Positions 43,212 through 52,649 of a stretch of 64,000 bases of DNA are shown piece by piece (positions within the stretch are counted from its first letter, which is position 1; each line of letters starts with the position of its first letter). The stretch is taken from assembly GCF_029714365.1 (NCBI RefSeq), contig NZ_CP121659.1:1736001-1800000 (forward strand), written 5' to 3'. The DNA is from Sinorhizobium terangae (GTDB lineage Bacteria > Pseudomonadota > Alphaproteobacteria > Rhizobiales > Rhizobiaceae). The position numbers and the translations under genes were made by a program. Below the pieces are notes generated by a model, which saw only the letters and a program-made list of their open reading frames with translations, was not told the origin of the DNA and made no database searches.

Positions 43212-44969
43212 TTATTCGATGAGCGGGAACCCCGCCTTGCGCAGCCCGTCAATGAGATGCGCATAGTGGTTGGGATCGACGTAGGGCGTGAGGATCTTCC
43301 AGTAATGGCTAATGTCTGCCGGCACGTGAGCCATGATTTCCGGTATGAGCTCGCGCGCCTCCTGGTCGTGGCCAAGCTGTCCCAGGCTCGCGAGAAGCAC
43401 CACCCGATTAAAGTAGGCCCGGCGGAGTGAAATGCCGCGCTCCGAATAGTGCAGCGCCTCCTCGTAATTGCCGAGATGATAGTGGGCAAGCGCGATGTGG
43501 TTGAGGAACAGGTAGGTCATCGGGTCATGCGGACTGAGCCTCAGGGCCATGTGGAGCGGGTCAAGCGCCTCGGCGAAATGTCCCGCGAAGATCCGGGCCC
43601 AGCCGAGGCCCATGTGCGCAAGCGCCAGGTTGGGGTTGAGGTCAATCGCCCGCTGCGCCTCTTCCACGGCCGCGGGCGCACGGTGCGCCACGAAATGGGC
43701 AAGGCACATCGCGTAGTGCGAATAGGGGTCGCGCTCTTCCAGCGCGACAGCGCGCTCGGCCGCCGCATAGAGTTCGGCACTGTCGCGGTCGACATCGTCG
43801 CTGAAGCCGTGGAAGCAACGTGCGTAGAGCGTGCGAGCAAGCATCATGTGCGCGCGGCCGAAATCGGGATCAAGAGCGATCGCCCTCCGATGCCACATGA
43901 TTGCTTCCTTAAAGTGCTCGGCGGTGTCCTGCGCATTGTGCAGCCAGGTGCCGCGCATGTGACATTCATAGGCATCGAGGTTGTTGGTAAGGCTGAACTG
44001 GGCACGCCGGCTCTCCCCGATGAGGATTTCCGGTTCGATCGCGCCGACGACGTTCTGCGTGAGTTCGTCCTGGATGGCGAAGATATCCGCAAGTTCGCGG
44101 TCGTAGCGCTGGGCCCAGAGATGGACGCCGGTCTCGGCTTCGATGAGCTGTCCGGTCACGCGCAGACGCGTCCCGGCCCGGCGCACACTCCCCTCGACGA
44201 TATAGCGCACGCCAAGATCGCGGCCGACCTGCTTCACGTCGACGGCACGCCCCTTATAGGCGAAGGAAGAGTTGCGGGCGATGACGAAGAACCAGCGGTA
44301 GAGCGAAAGCGCGGTGATGATGTCCTCGGTTAGCCCGTCGGCAAAATACTCCTGTTCCGGGTCGCCCGACATGTTGACGAAGGGAAGGACGACGATCGAG
44401 GGCTTGTCCGGAAGGACGAGTGGGCCGCCGAGCACCCCGGCCTCGACCGGGTCCTCGCGACGCCAGTCGACCCTGTGCACCGGCACGGGACGCGGAATGT
44501 TCTTGAGGTTGCGGTCGCCAAGGTGAACCAGCGGAAAATCGAGCTTGCCCTCGATCTGGTCGTGGAGCGCACCCGAAATACAGATTCCTCCCGGCTGCGC
44601 GACTTCTTGCAGCCGGGCAGCCACGTTGACGCCGTCACCGAGAAGATTGTCGCCTTCGACGACGACATCACCAAGGTTGAGGCCGATGCGAAACTCCATT
44701 CGGTGGTCGGGGGGAAGGTCGGCGTTGCGGCGATAAAGCACACGCTGGATGGCGACCGCGGCCCGCACAGCCTGCACGGCGCTGTGGAACTCCGCGACGA
44801 CGCTGTCGCCGGCCGAACCAAATATGCGCCCGCCATGTTCGGCAACGAGGTCGCCGATCGCCGCGCTGTAGGTGCCAAGCGTCTGAAGCGCGCCTTCCTC
44901 GTCGGCAGCGACAAGCCGGCTGTAACCAGCAACGTCAGCGGCAAGGATCACTGCGAGCTTCCGTTCCAC
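43212..44969 (-). CDS. Class III adenylate cyclase with TolB-like and TPR regions
   Basis: 585-residue cytoplasmic cyclase. The catalytic domain occupies residues 1-170: metal Asp in LAADVAGYSRLVAADE, second Asp in FGSAGDSVVAEFHSAV, and the transition-state Asn/Arg in DGVNVAARLQEVAQPGG. A middle domain (SIVVLPFVNMSGDPEQEYFADGL, then WFFVIARNSSFAYKGR) is the TolB-N-like segment common in rhizobial cyclases. The C-terminal 250 residues are TPR-like helices (AIMWHRRAIALDPDFGRAHMML). It converts ATP to cAMP, its input being probably protein-bound. It sits between the cobPWNO leader and cobQ without functional link. Confidence 0.93.
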   Translation of the reverse strand: MERKLAVILAADVAGYSRLVAADEEGALQTLGTYSAAIGDLVAEHGGRIFGSAGDSVVAEFHSAVQAVRAAVAIQRVLYRRNADLPPDHRMEFRIGLNLGDVVVEGDNLLGDGVNVAARLQEVAQPGGICISGALHDQIEGKLDFPLVHLGDRNLKNIPRPVPVHRVDWRREDPVEAGVLGGPLVLPDKPSIVVLPFVNMSGDPEQEYFADGLTEDIITALSLYRWFFVIARNSSFAYKGRAVDVKQVGRDLGVRYIVEGSVRRAGTRLRVTGQLIEAETGVHLWAQRYDRELADIFAIQDELTQNVVGAIEPEILIGESRRAQFSLTNNLDAYECHMRGTWLHNAQDTAEHFKEAIMWHRRAIALDPDFGRAHMMLARTLYARCFHGFSDDVDRDSAELYAAAERAVALEERDPYSHYAMCLAHFVAHRAPAAVEEAQRAIDLNPNLALAHMGLGWARIFAGHFAEALDPLHMALRLSPHDPMTYLFLNHIALAHYHLGNYEEALHYSERGISLRRAYFNRVVLLASLGQLGHDQEARELIPEIMAHVPADISHYWKILTPYVDPNHYAHLIDGLRKAGFPLIE

Positions 44970-45087
44970 GAGGACAGCCGCTCCTGCGGCGTACAGTCAG
45001 GACATTTCAACCGTAGCTTAAATACAGAAGCCGGAGAAGCAACAAAATGGTGCCAGGCGGCCCGACCCTTCGGCGCTCGCCGCGGCT

Positions 45088-46560
45088 TCACGCCATCTTG
45101 CACTCGCCGCAGAACAGCCGGTCGAGCCAGGCAGGGTCGAGCACGGCCTCGAGCTCGCCGGCGATATCATCGAGTGCCGCATCGACCGATTGACGATAGT
45201 TGCCGCCGCCAGCCTCAATGCCAAAGCTCTTGAGCAGCGCGGCCCGATAGGGGTCGCTGCCGAAAAGCCCGTGCAGATAGGTGCCCATCACCTTGCCGTC
45301 GGCCGACATCGCCCCGTCACGGCGACCGTCGATCGAGACCGGCGCGCGGTCGCAATCGGTGCCGGTGGTCTTACCGAGGTGGATCTCATAGCCGTCGAGC
45401 GGCACGTCATGTTCCAGCGACCAGGCGCGGCTGTTACGCACTGTCTTCTCCGGCGCCATTTCCGTTTCGACGGCAAGCAGGCCGAGGCCCGCGATTTCGC
45501 GTTCGCTGCCTTCGATGCCGAGCGGATCGGTGACCCGCGCGCCGAGCATCTGGTAGCCGCCGCAAATTCCGATCACTCGCCCGCCACGGCGCAGGTGGCG
45601 CTCGAGGTCCCGGTCCCAGCCCTCGGCGCGAAAATCCTTGAGGTCGGCAATCGTCGATTTCGAGCCGGGAATGACGACGAGGCCGGCATCGTCGGGAACC
45701 GGCGTGCCCGGCCGCACGAAGACGAGATCGACCTCCGGCTCGGCCATCAGCGGATCGAGATCGTCGAAATTCGCGATCCGCGACAGGACCGGCACCGCGA
45801 CCTTGAGCGCCTTGCCGTCGCCGCGGGCGAGCTTTTCCAGCACGACCGAATCCTCCGCAGGCAGCCGTGCGGCACTCTTCAGCCACGGCACCACGCCGAA
45901 GCAAGGCCAGCCGGTGAACCGGTGAATCGCCGCAATCCCCTCGTCGAAGAGCGTCACGTCACCACGGAATTTGTTGATGAGATAGCCGCTCACCATGCGC
46001 CGATCCTCTTCGGGCAAGATCGCGTGCGTGCCAACAAGCGAGGCGATGACGCCGCCGCGGTCGATATCGCCGACAAGCACCACGGGCGCGCCGGCGCGCG
46101 TGGCAAAGCCCATGTTGGCGATATCGCCGGCCCTCAAATTGATTTCCGCCGGCGACCCCGCACCTTCGACAATGACGAGATCGGCACCGGCGCAGACACG
46201 TTCGAAACTTTCCATCACGGCGCCCAGCAGCTTCGGCTTCAGCGCCTGATAATCCCTGCCCTTCGCCTGGCCTGCCACCTTGCCCTGCAGGATGATCTGG
46301 CTCCCAACGTCCGATTGCGGCTTCAGAAGCACCGGATTCATGTGGACAGAGGACGGCACACGCGCGGCCACCGACTGCAGCCATTGCGCCCGGCCAATCT
46401 CGCCGCCGTCATCGGAAACGGCGGCGTTGTTGGACATGTTCTGCGGCTTGAACGGCCTGATCTTCAATCCACGATTGGAGGCGAGCCGGCAGAGCCCGGC
46501 CACCAATACCGATTTTCCGACATCCGAGCCGGTTCCCTGCAGCATGATCTTCTTTGTCAT
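45088..46560 (-). CDS. cobQ: Cobyric acid synthase CobQ
   Basis: 490-residue glutamine-dependent amidase that amidates positions b, d, e and g of adenosylcobyrinic acid diamide. The N-terminal ATPase-like domain has MLQGTGSDVGKSVLVAGLCR and RPFKPQNMSNNAAV; VEGAGSPAEINLRAGDIANM follows. The glutaminase domain shows VVIPGSKSTIADL and the nucleophile Cys in GICGGYQMLGARV, with HGLFGSD near the end. Its promoter and start lie 248 bases from a divergent short ORF. No riboswitch is seen in front of it. Confidence 0.97.
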   Translation of the reverse strand: MTKKIMLQGTGSDVGKSVLVAGLCRLASNRGLKIRPFKPQNMSNNAAVSDDGGEIGRAQWLQSVAARVPSSVHMNPVLLKPQSDVGSQIILQGKVAGQAKGRDYQALKPKLLGAVMESFERVCAGADLVIVEGAGSPAEINLRAGDIANMGFATRAGAPVVLVGDIDRGGVIASLVGTHAILPEEDRRMVSGYLINKFRGDVTLFDEGIAAIHRFTGWPCFGVVPWLKSAARLPAEDSVVLEKLARGDGKALKVAVPVLSRIANFDDLDPLMAEPEVDLVFVRPGTPVPDDAGLVVIPGSKSTIADLKDFRAEGWDRDLERHLRRGGRVIGICGGYQMLGARVTDPLGIEGSEREIAGLGLLAVETEMAPEKTVRNSRAWSLEHDVPLDGYEIHLGKTTGTDCDRAPVSIDGRRDGAMSADGKVMGTYLHGLFGSDPYRAALLKSFGIEAGGGNYRQSVDAALDDIAGELEAVLDPAWLDRLFCGECKMA

Positions 46561-46808
46561 GCGACCTCCCGTAACATCGAAACCAGCACCGGCAAAGGCC
46601 TGTTTTCGACGCGGTTCAGCGTGATTTTGCCGTGCGTGATCACGGCCCGTTTCGGACGCTCATGAAGCTTGTTCTAAATAGCGACAGGACTGGCGGAATT
46701 GCGACATGCGATGGCGACATTGGCATTTGAGTTCCACCCGTTCGCGCTTATATCGACGGCATCGAAACAACCCCGGGCGAAGCCCCGGACTCCCAAGGTA
46801 GAAAAGCC

Positions 46809-46952
46809 ATGCTGTTCGTCTTCAGCAAACCCAATTTCGTTCAGATCGCCTGGAACTCCAAGGCGCCGTCGAGCCAGTCCCGCGTGCGCAATATCGAGAT
46901 GGATGCGCCTCGTGGCCCGCTCGGTTTCATCCGCACTTCCAACATTGGATGA
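46809..46952 (+). CDS. Putative 47-residue protein with its own terminator
   Basis: MLFVFSKPNFVQIAWNSKAP... ending FIRTSNIG. It is basic, has no membrane span, and carries a hydrophobic first strand. AAGGTAG lies ten bases upstream of the ATG and a promoter-like TTGAGT...TTATAT lies at about 46727-46753. An intrinsic terminator follows 20 bases after the stop. The independent promoter, ORF and terminator argue for a real transcription unit. No family was recognised. Confidence 0.55.
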   Translation: MLFVFSKPNFVQIAWNSKAPSSQSRVRNIEMDAPRGPLGFIRTSNIG

Positions 46953-46971
46953 TCAGGCGCGTTCCCGCTTC

Positions 46972-46999
46972 AAGCCGCTCCTTTCGGGGCGGCTTTTTT
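46972..46999 (+). terminator. Rho-independent terminator
   Basis: AAGCCGCTCC-TTTC-GGGGCGGCTT stem (one G-T pair) followed by six T residues, 20 bases after the stop of the 47-residue ORF. Confidence 0.9.
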
Positions 47000-47145
47000 G
47001 TTGCCGTTTGCTGGTTGAGTAGACCACAATGCGAAAACCGCACCCGACCTCCTGCGAGGGGATGCGGCCGCTAGTAACGCATGGTCTCTCCGGCAGAATA
47101 CACCGGAGATCGCGGCGCTCTTCGAGGTCAGAGCGCCCCGCCGTC

Positions 47146-47246
47146 CTACAGCGCCGCGCGTCTTATCAGACGCGCAAAGGGACGCTGCAGCACCTCGAAT
47201 TGCTGCATCTTTCCTCAAATCGGATAGGATTTGAGGAAAGATGCAA
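47146..47246. repeat. Rhizobial intergenic palindromic repeat, copy 2
   Basis: TACAGCGCCGCGCGTCTTATCAGACGCGC hairpin segment, GACGCTGCAGCACCTCGAATTGCTGC segment, then a perfect 17-base stem (47205-47221 with 47228-47244) around loop GGATAG. Same modular order as copies at 19773-19857 (reverse) and 51093-51199. Confidence 0.78.
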
Positions 47247-47250
47247 TAGG

Positions 47251-47830
47251 GCGCGGGATGTTCCAGGTCCGGTACGCAACACCTGATCCGGACCTGCGAC
47301 AGTCGCCCGCCGCATGCAAACAATTAGCCTGACATCGTTACCGGATGGTTATTGATCGCTTAAGCAATGGTGAATTGCGATTTTTTTTGATTTTTTTCGT
47401 GACATCTTCGGATGGATGCGCGGGCGCAATCGCGACAGGAAACGTCCCGATTGAAACAGGCCCTGAGGTGCCGCAGTTTCCCAGAGCCCCATTTTGCGGC
47501 AATTTTGTCGTAAATGCTCAAATTTGCGGCCGGAAAGCCAGAAATCGCACGCATGACGACGGTGCCGTTCGACGCGGCAATCCAATTGAAGAGGTTGATT
47601 TCTCTTTGGGAATACTTAGGCTTGCCACAGCGGTGAAGAGGAGATCCGGCCGGCGACAGGGTTCCGCGGCCAGGATAGGATAGAACTCCCACACTGCAGC
47701 AGCGGGGGCATGATTTTGGCCTTCCGATGTCGAACCTCAGGCTGCACTGAATAATCGGGCGTCGGGACAGCGGTAACCCGCACGGCACTCGCGATCGTTG
47801 GCTGCACAAAGACTGGGAGGTCTTGCAAAC
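47251..47830. other. Long leader/promoter region of the betaine-type ABC operon
   Basis: 580 bases without a convincing gene. It holds an AT-rich block near 47340-47400 with two T-runs (GATTTTTTTTGATTTTTTTC), and the promoter of the downstream binding-protein gene is expected here. GGGAGG at 47817-47822 is the ribosome binding site of that gene. Longer frames in this stretch have poor codon composition. Confidence 0.5.
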
Positions 47831-48829
47831 ATGAAGAAGCTCCTCGCGTCCACCTTTCTCGCCGTGGGCCTTTACGCCGTGGCGGGCGCGGCGCAAGCCG
47901 CGGAATGCGGCGAAGTCAGCATTGCCGAAATGAACTGGGCCTCGGCGGGCGTCGCCGCCCATGTCGACAAATTCATTCTTGAAAACGGATATGGTTGCAC
48001 CGTCGAGCTCGTCACCGGGGACACGATGCCGACCTTCGCCTCGATGAACGAGAAAGCGCAGCCCGACATGGCACCCGAACTCTGGGTCAACGCGGTGCGC
48101 ACGCCGCTCGACGCAGCCATCAAGGAAGGACGTCTTATCCAGGCCGCGCCACTCTTAAGCGAGGGCGGCGTCGAGGGCTGGTGGATACCGAAGTTCCTCG
48201 CCGATGCACACCCGGAAATCAAGACCGTGCAGGACGCTCTGAAACATCCGGACCTATTCCCTGCGCCGGAAGATGCGTCAAAAGGCGCGATCCACAACTG
48301 CCCCTCCGGATGGAACTGCCAGGTCTCGACCGCCAATCTGTTCAAGGCGCTTGACGCCGAAAAAGCCGGCTTCGAACTGGTCGATACAGGCTCGGCCGCC
48401 GGCCTCGACGGCTCCATTGCCAACGCTTTCGAGAAGAAAACCGGCTGGCTCGGCTATTACTGGGCCCCGACCGCGATCCTCGGCAAGTATGAAATGACCC
48501 GCCTCTCCTTCGGCGTCGACCATGACAAGAAGGAGTGGGACGCCTGCTCCGCCGTTCCCGATTGCCCGAACCCCAAGGTCAATTCCTATCCGGTCTCGGA
48601 TGTCTACACCGTCGTGACGAAGTCCTTCGCGGAAAAGGCCGGCGTCGCCATGGATTACATCAAGGTGCGCAAGTGGGATAACGGCACCGTCAACAAGGTC
48701 CTGGCCTGGATGGACCAGAACCAGGGCACCAACGAGGACGCGGCCAAACACTTTCTCCAAGAGTTTCCCGAGATGTGGACCCAATGGGTCAGTCCCGAGG
48801 TGGCCGAGAAGGTCAAGGCAGCCCTCTGA
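47831..48829 (+). CDS. Glycine betaine/choline-type ABC importer binding protein
   Basis: 332-residue periplasmic protein of the OpuAC/ProX family. Signal peptide MKKLLASTFLAVGLYAVAGA ends at AQAA near residue 24. The mature part opens CGEVSIAEMNWASAGVAAHV, and WVNAVRTPLDAAIKEGRL, GWWIPKFLADAHPEIKTV and GYYWAPTAILGKYEM supply Trp and Tyr residues typical of quaternary-ammonium cages. CSAVPDCPNP is a likely disulphide. It is first in a three-gene importer; 252 bases separate it from the permease. The ligand could be choline, glycine betaine, proline betaine or carnitine. Confidence 0.9.
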   Translation: MKKLLASTFLAVGLYAVAGAAQAAECGEVSIAEMNWASAGVAAHVDKFILENGYGCTVELVTGDTMPTFASMNEKAQPDMAPELWVNAVRTPLDAAIKEGRLIQAAPLLSEGGVEGWWIPKFLADAHPEIKTVQDALKHPDLFPAPEDASKGAIHNCPSGWNCQVSTANLFKALDAEKAGFELVDTGSAAGLDGSIANAFEKKTGWLGYYWAPTAILGKYEMTRLSFGVDHDKKEWDACSAVPDCPNPKVNSYPVSDVYTVVTKSFAEKAGVAMDYIKVRKWDNGTVNKVLAWMDQNQGTNEDAAKHFLQEFPEMWTQWVSPEVAEKVKAAL

Positions 48830-49081
48830 CAACAGGCGTCGCGGTGGACGCAGCCGGACCGGGCCGCCGCGCCTGGGCAAACAATTGCCGCCTGACTGGG
48901 CCCATAGCGGTGAAGTGCTTCGCTGACGTCGCAAACAGTAAAGCGGGAACGTTGTTCCGCTGTCACATTCTCGCGCCGGGACACGTAAGAGGTCACGAGC
49001 AAGTCTGCGCAGGACGGCCGCACGCGGCCGTACCAAAGACGCAGCCGGCGGCACAGGACTTCCGGCCGGAAGGGGAAAAAT

Positions 49082-49990
49082 ATGGCTATCTGCACTTTCT
49101 TGCCGGAACTGCTTTGCAAGTTCCCGGCCATTGACGATGGCACCATTCGCATGGCGCGCAAGAGCGTCGACGACGGATTCAAGGGATTCGTGCGCAGCTA
49201 CGGTGATGCGATCGATGCAGTGGTCCAGCCATTGCAATGGTTCCTGAACTACCTGGAACGGGCGTTCGTCAGTTCGCCCTGGATCTTAGTGCTGATCATC
49301 ATGATCGCCATCGTTTATGTTGGCAGCCGTCACGTAAAGATCACCATCGGCACGGCGCTGTCGATGCTGGCGATCGGGCTCGTCGGGCTTTGGAACGACA
49401 CCATGGTCACGCTCGCCATGGTCACCGTCTGCACGTTGATCTCGATCGTGATCGGCATCCCGATCGGCATTCTGATGGCCCGCTCCGACCGCGTGCAGGC
49501 CTTCGTCAATCCGATCCTCGACGTCATGCAGACGATGCCGAGCTTCGTCTATCTCATTCCGGTGGTCATGATCTTCGGCATCGGCAAGGTGCCGGGCCTG
49601 ATCGCCGTCGTCATCTACGCCGTGCCGCCGATGATCCGACTCACCAATCTCGGTATCCGGCTCGTCGACAAGGAAGTGTTGGAGGCTGCCGACGCCTTCG
49701 GCTCCTCCGCCTGGCAGAAACTGAAGAACGTGCAGATGCCACTGGCCCTGCCGACCATCATGGCCGGCATCAACCAGACGATCATGATGTCGCTGGCAAT
49801 GGTCGTCGTCGCCTCGATGATCGGCGTCGGCGGGCTCGGCAAGAACGTGCTCCAGGCGATCGCCAACCAGTTCTTCACCGTCGGTTTCCTCAACGGCTTT
49901 GCCCTCGTCGGCATCGCTATCATTTTCGATCGTACCAGCCAGGCCTTCGGAAGGCGGCTGCAAAAGCACTCGGAGGTTATTCATGGCTAG
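49082..49990 (+). CDS. Quaternary-amine ABC importer permease (ProW type)
   Basis: 302 residues with about six to seven spans. A cytoplasmic N-terminus (VDDGFKGFVRSYGDAIDAVVQPL) precedes the first span (SPWILVLIIMIAIVYVG). The ProW/OpuAB core is seen in ILDVMQTMPSFVYLIPVVMI, and the coupling loop in LEAADAFGSSAWQKLKNVQMPLALPTIMAG with the family motif INQTIMMSLAMVVVASMIG. The start is preceded by GGAAGGGG. It overlaps the ATPase gene by 8 bases. Confidence 0.93.
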   Translation: MAICTFLPELLCKFPAIDDGTIRMARKSVDDGFKGFVRSYGDAIDAVVQPLQWFLNYLERAFVSSPWILVLIIMIAIVYVGSRHVKITIGTALSMLAIGLVGLWNDTMVTLAMVTVCTLISIVIGIPIGILMARSDRVQAFVNPILDVMQTMPSFVYLIPVVMIFGIGKVPGLIAVVIYAVPPMIRLTNLGIRLVDKEVLEAADAFGSSAWQKLKNVQMPLALPTIMAGINQTIMMSLAMVVVASMIGVGGLGKNVLQAIANQFFTVGFLNGFALVGIAIIFDRTSQAFGRRLQKHSEVIHG

Positions 49991-51029
49991 TCACGCAATC
50001 GAGGTAAAGAACCTCTACAAGATCTTCGGCCCCCGCGGCGAAGACTACGTCGACGTCGTCAAGAAGGGCATGGGCAAGGCCGAGCTCAACGAGAAGCATG
50101 GTCACGTGCTCGGCTTGCAGGACATCAATATCCTGATGCCCGGCGGCTGCATCACGGTGGTCATGGGTCTGTCCGGTTCCGGCAAGTCGACGCTGATCCG
50201 TCACATCAACCGGCTGATCGACCCGACCGCCGGCGAGGTGCTCTATGACGGCACCGACGTCTGCAAGATGAACGAAAACGACCTTCGCCAATTCCGTCGC
50301 AACAAGACGGCAATGGTGTTCCAGAAGTTCGCGCTGCTGCCGCACCGCACCGTTCTCGAGAACACGATATACGGCCTCGAGATCCAGGGCATCGAGCGGC
50401 GCGAAAGCGAAAAGCGGGCGCGCGGCTGGATCGAGCGCGTCGGCCTCAAGGGGTTCGAGAACCACTATCCGAACCAACTTTCGGGCGGCATGCAGCAGCG
50501 CGTCGGCCTTGCCCGGGCGCTCACCAACGACGCCGACATCCTGCTGATGGACGAGGCCTATTCGGCGCTCGATCCGCTGATCCGCATGGACATGCAGACG
50601 GTGCTGCTCGACCTGCAGAAGGAACTGAAAAAGACTGTGGTCTTCATCACCCACGACCTCGACGAAGCGCTGAGGTTGGGCGACAAGATCGCGATCCTGC
50701 GTGACGGCCGCGTCGTACAGCAGGGCACCGGCCAGCAGATCGTGCTGTCGCCGGCCGACGACTACATCACCGCCTTCGTCAAGGAAGTGAACCGTGGCCG
50801 CGTCGTGCACGTCGAGACGATCATGCGGCCGCTCTCCGGCAATCCAGAGGGCGTGCCGCTTTTGGCCGGCACGGTTCTCGAAGCGGCCGCCCGCACGATG
50901 ACCGGCGCGCATGTCGCCACGGCCCACGTCGTCGATGAGAACGGCCGGCCGATCGGCGCGATCGACCTGCAGACGATCATCGCCGCCATGGTGACGCCGA
51001 CGAGCCACGCCGACCGCCAGGCGGCATAG
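49983..51029 (+). CDS. Quaternary-amine ABC importer ATPase (ProV type)
   Basis: 348 residues. Walker A MGLSGSGKSTLIRHINRLID is near residue 65, signature QLSGGMQQRVGLARAL near 165, Walker B ILLMDEAYSALDPLIR, and H-loop VFITHDLDEALRLGD. The ProV-specific insertion before Walker A (GKAELNEKHGHVLGLQDINI) is present. The C-terminal region keeps only part of a CBS-like regulatory module (TAHVVDENGRPIGAIDL), so osmotic gating as in OpuA is doubtful. Last gene of the importer operon. Confidence 0.94.
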   Translation: MASHAIEVKNLYKIFGPRGEDYVDVVKKGMGKAELNEKHGHVLGLQDINILMPGGCITVVMGLSGSGKSTLIRHINRLIDPTAGEVLYDGTDVCKMNENDLRQFRRNKTAMVFQKFALLPHRTVLENTIYGLEIQGIERRESEKRARGWIERVGLKGFENHYPNQLSGGMQQRVGLARALTNDADILLMDEAYSALDPLIRMDMQTVLLDLQKELKKTVVFITHDLDEALRLGDKIAILRDGRVVQQGTGQQIVLSPADDYITAFVKEVNRGRVVHVETIMRPLSGNPEGVPLLAGTVLEAAARTMTGAHVATAHVVDENGRPIGAIDLQTIIAAMVTPTSHADRQAA

Positions 51030-51092
51030 GCAGCCACGGCATTCTCACCGCACAGACGAAGGGCGCCCAGACGGCGCCCTTTTCCTACGCGG

Positions 51093-51199
51093 CTCGTTAC
51101 AGCGCCGTGCGGCCTTTAGGACGCACAAAGGACGCTGTAACTCTTTGATTCCGCGCATTGTGCTTTCCGAAAATCGGGTCCGATTTTCGGGCCGATGCG
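51093..51199. repeat. Rhizobial intergenic palindromic repeat, copy 3 (diverged)
   Basis: ACAGCGCCGTGCGGCCTTTAGGACGCAC, then AAAGGACGCTGTAA, then a perfect 11-base dyad (51167-51177 with 51180-51190, CCGAAAATCGG/CCGATTTTCGG). The same module order as copy 2 shows common origin. It directly abuts the tautomerase stop codon. Confidence 0.68.
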
Positions 51200-51619
51200 C
51201 TAGACCCGCGACACAGCCGACTGGAGCTTGCCGCTGATGAAGCGGAACTCCTGCGTCTTGCCGCCATAACCATAGGCTGCTGCGGAGACTTCGTGAACGA
51301 GCACATAACTCTCCGGATGGACCTTTCCGAGTAGCTTCCCGAAGGCGCCGTAGATCGCTTCGATGTAAGCGGCCATTTCCTGTTTGGTGTTGGTGCCGTC
51401 CACGACCTTGATATCGAGCCAGAAGCTGTTGGTCTCCTGCGACGCGATCGACTTTCCGCCAGCAAACCAGTGCTGTGGATCGACATAACCCACCGCAACG
51501 GCGGTGACGGTCGGATCCTTGCGCAGGTACGCTTGCGTCAGGTCGCTGACTTCTGCAGCGATCCTCGCGGACAGGTCCGGGTCCGGGCGCCCGGTGACGG
51601 TGACATTGATGATGGGCAT
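51200..51619 (-). CDS. Tautomerase-superfamily protein (4-oxalocrotonate tautomerase/MIF type)
   Basis: 139 residues. After Met removal the protein begins Pro-Ile-Ile-Asn-Val, giving the catalytic amino-terminal Pro1 of this superfamily. The segment DPTVTAVAVGYVDPQHWFAGGK and the later SYVLVHEVSAAAYGYGGKTQEF fit a double beta-alpha-beta unit, as in longer members such as cis-CaaD-like proteins. Substrate is unknown. AAGGAG precedes the ATG. It is divergent from a LysR gene that probably controls it. Confidence 0.82.
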   Translation of the reverse strand: MPIINVTVTGRPDPDLSARIAAEVSDLTQAYLRKDPTVTAVAVGYVDPQHWFAGGKSIASQETNSFWLDIKVVDGTNTKQEMAAYIEAIYGAFGKLLGKVHPESYVLVHEVSAAAYGYGGKTQEFRFISGKLQSAVSRV

Positions 51620-51724
51620 AGCCAGCTCCTTTCGACTGCAGTTGTTCTTCAGGTTCAGCTTGCCACCACAGACACATCAATAAAATCAAATTGTCTTGCA
51701 TCAATAGTTCGATATCATCGAAGC

Positions 51725-52594
51725 ATGAATTTCATCGATCCCGATCTTCTGCGTACATTTCTTGCCTTCGCTGAAGGGGGCTCGCTTGCGCACGCCGCAG
51801 CGGCAGTCAATCGGTCGCCCTCCGCCGTGACGGCGCAAATGCAGCGCCTCGAAGCTCTGATCGGAGAACCGCTGCTGGCGCCGGCCGGGCGCGGGCGCAC
51901 ACTGACTCCGATCGGCGAGGAACTTGTGGACCACGCCCGCCGCATCCTCGACGCACATCGCGATGCCTGGCTCAGCCTCCGGGGCGCACGCGCCGACGGA
52001 CGAATCTCGCTCGGCAGCACGCAGGATTTTGCAGATACGACGCTGCCCGACCTCCTGCGCCGCTTCGCTCGCACCCATCCGCGGGTTCGCCTCGATCTCA
52101 GGATTGGCAGATCAAAGGAACTGACGACGGCATTCGATCAGGGCCAGGTCGACATTCTCCTGACGATGCGACAGGCGCCTGCGGCAGATGAGGTGCTTAT
52201 GCTGAAAGAAGAGATGATCTGGCTTTGCGCCGACAAAGGTCTGGCAACGATCGACGCCGAAGTGCCGCTGGCCGTGCTCGATCCGCCCTGCGGGTTCCGG
52301 GCCGCGGCGATCTTGGCGCTCGAAGCGGCAGGCCGCCCCTTCCGGATCGCGGCGACGAGTCCGAGCCTGTCGGGTCTGCGCGCCGCCGTCATGAGCGGCA
52401 TCGCCGTCACGACTCGCACGGCACGGTTCCGGGGGCCAGGGATCGAGCGCGCTCCGACGCATCTCGACCTGCCGCCCCTGCCCGCAGCCGAATTCAGCCT
52501 GCGTTTGCGTGCCCATGCGGACAAGGCCGTGACGGATCTTGCCGCTCTGCTCGCGGACGACTTGCCTTCCAGCGCCATCCGGACGCAGGCGTAG
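51725..52594 (+). CDS. LysR-family transcriptional regulator
   Basis: 289 residues. The N-terminal winged helix-turn-helix reads DLLRTFLAFAEGGSLAHAAAAVNRSPSAVTAQMQRLE-like sequence over residues 5-45, followed by the linker helix and a two-lobed effector domain (GRISLGSTQDFADTTLPDLL onwards). The 105-base gap to the divergent tautomerase holds ATC-rich dyads suitable for LysR binding. The effector is unknown. Start ATG 51725 gives the normal LysR length; the open frame from 51470 overlaps the tautomerase. Confidence 0.92.
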   Translation: MNFIDPDLLRTFLAFAEGGSLAHAAAAVNRSPSAVTAQMQRLEALIGEPLLAPAGRGRTLTPIGEELVDHARRILDAHRDAWLSLRGARADGRISLGSTQDFADTTLPDLLRRFARTHPRVRLDLRIGRSKELTTAFDQGQVDILLTMRQAPAADEVLMLKEEMIWLCADKGLATIDAEVPLAVLDPPCGFRAAAILALEAAGRPFRIAATSPSLSGLRAAVMSGIAVTTRTARFRGPGIERAPTHLDLPPLPAAEFSLRLRAHADKAVTDLAALLADDLPSSAIRTQA

Positions 52595-52649
52595 GCATAT
52601 CGGCTTTCCGACTTTTCCGGCGCGCAACAGCAAAGGCGGTTGCATTCAC

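Noticed and set aside
47345..47683. 112-codon plus-strand frame before the betaine-type importer
   Set aside because: Begins in an AT-rich T-run region, poor codon pattern, no homologue recognised; treated as leader region.
51097..51498. 133-codon minus-strand frame across the tautomerase end
   Set aside because: It overlaps the tautomerase in another frame and includes an intergenic repeat; no domain is seen.
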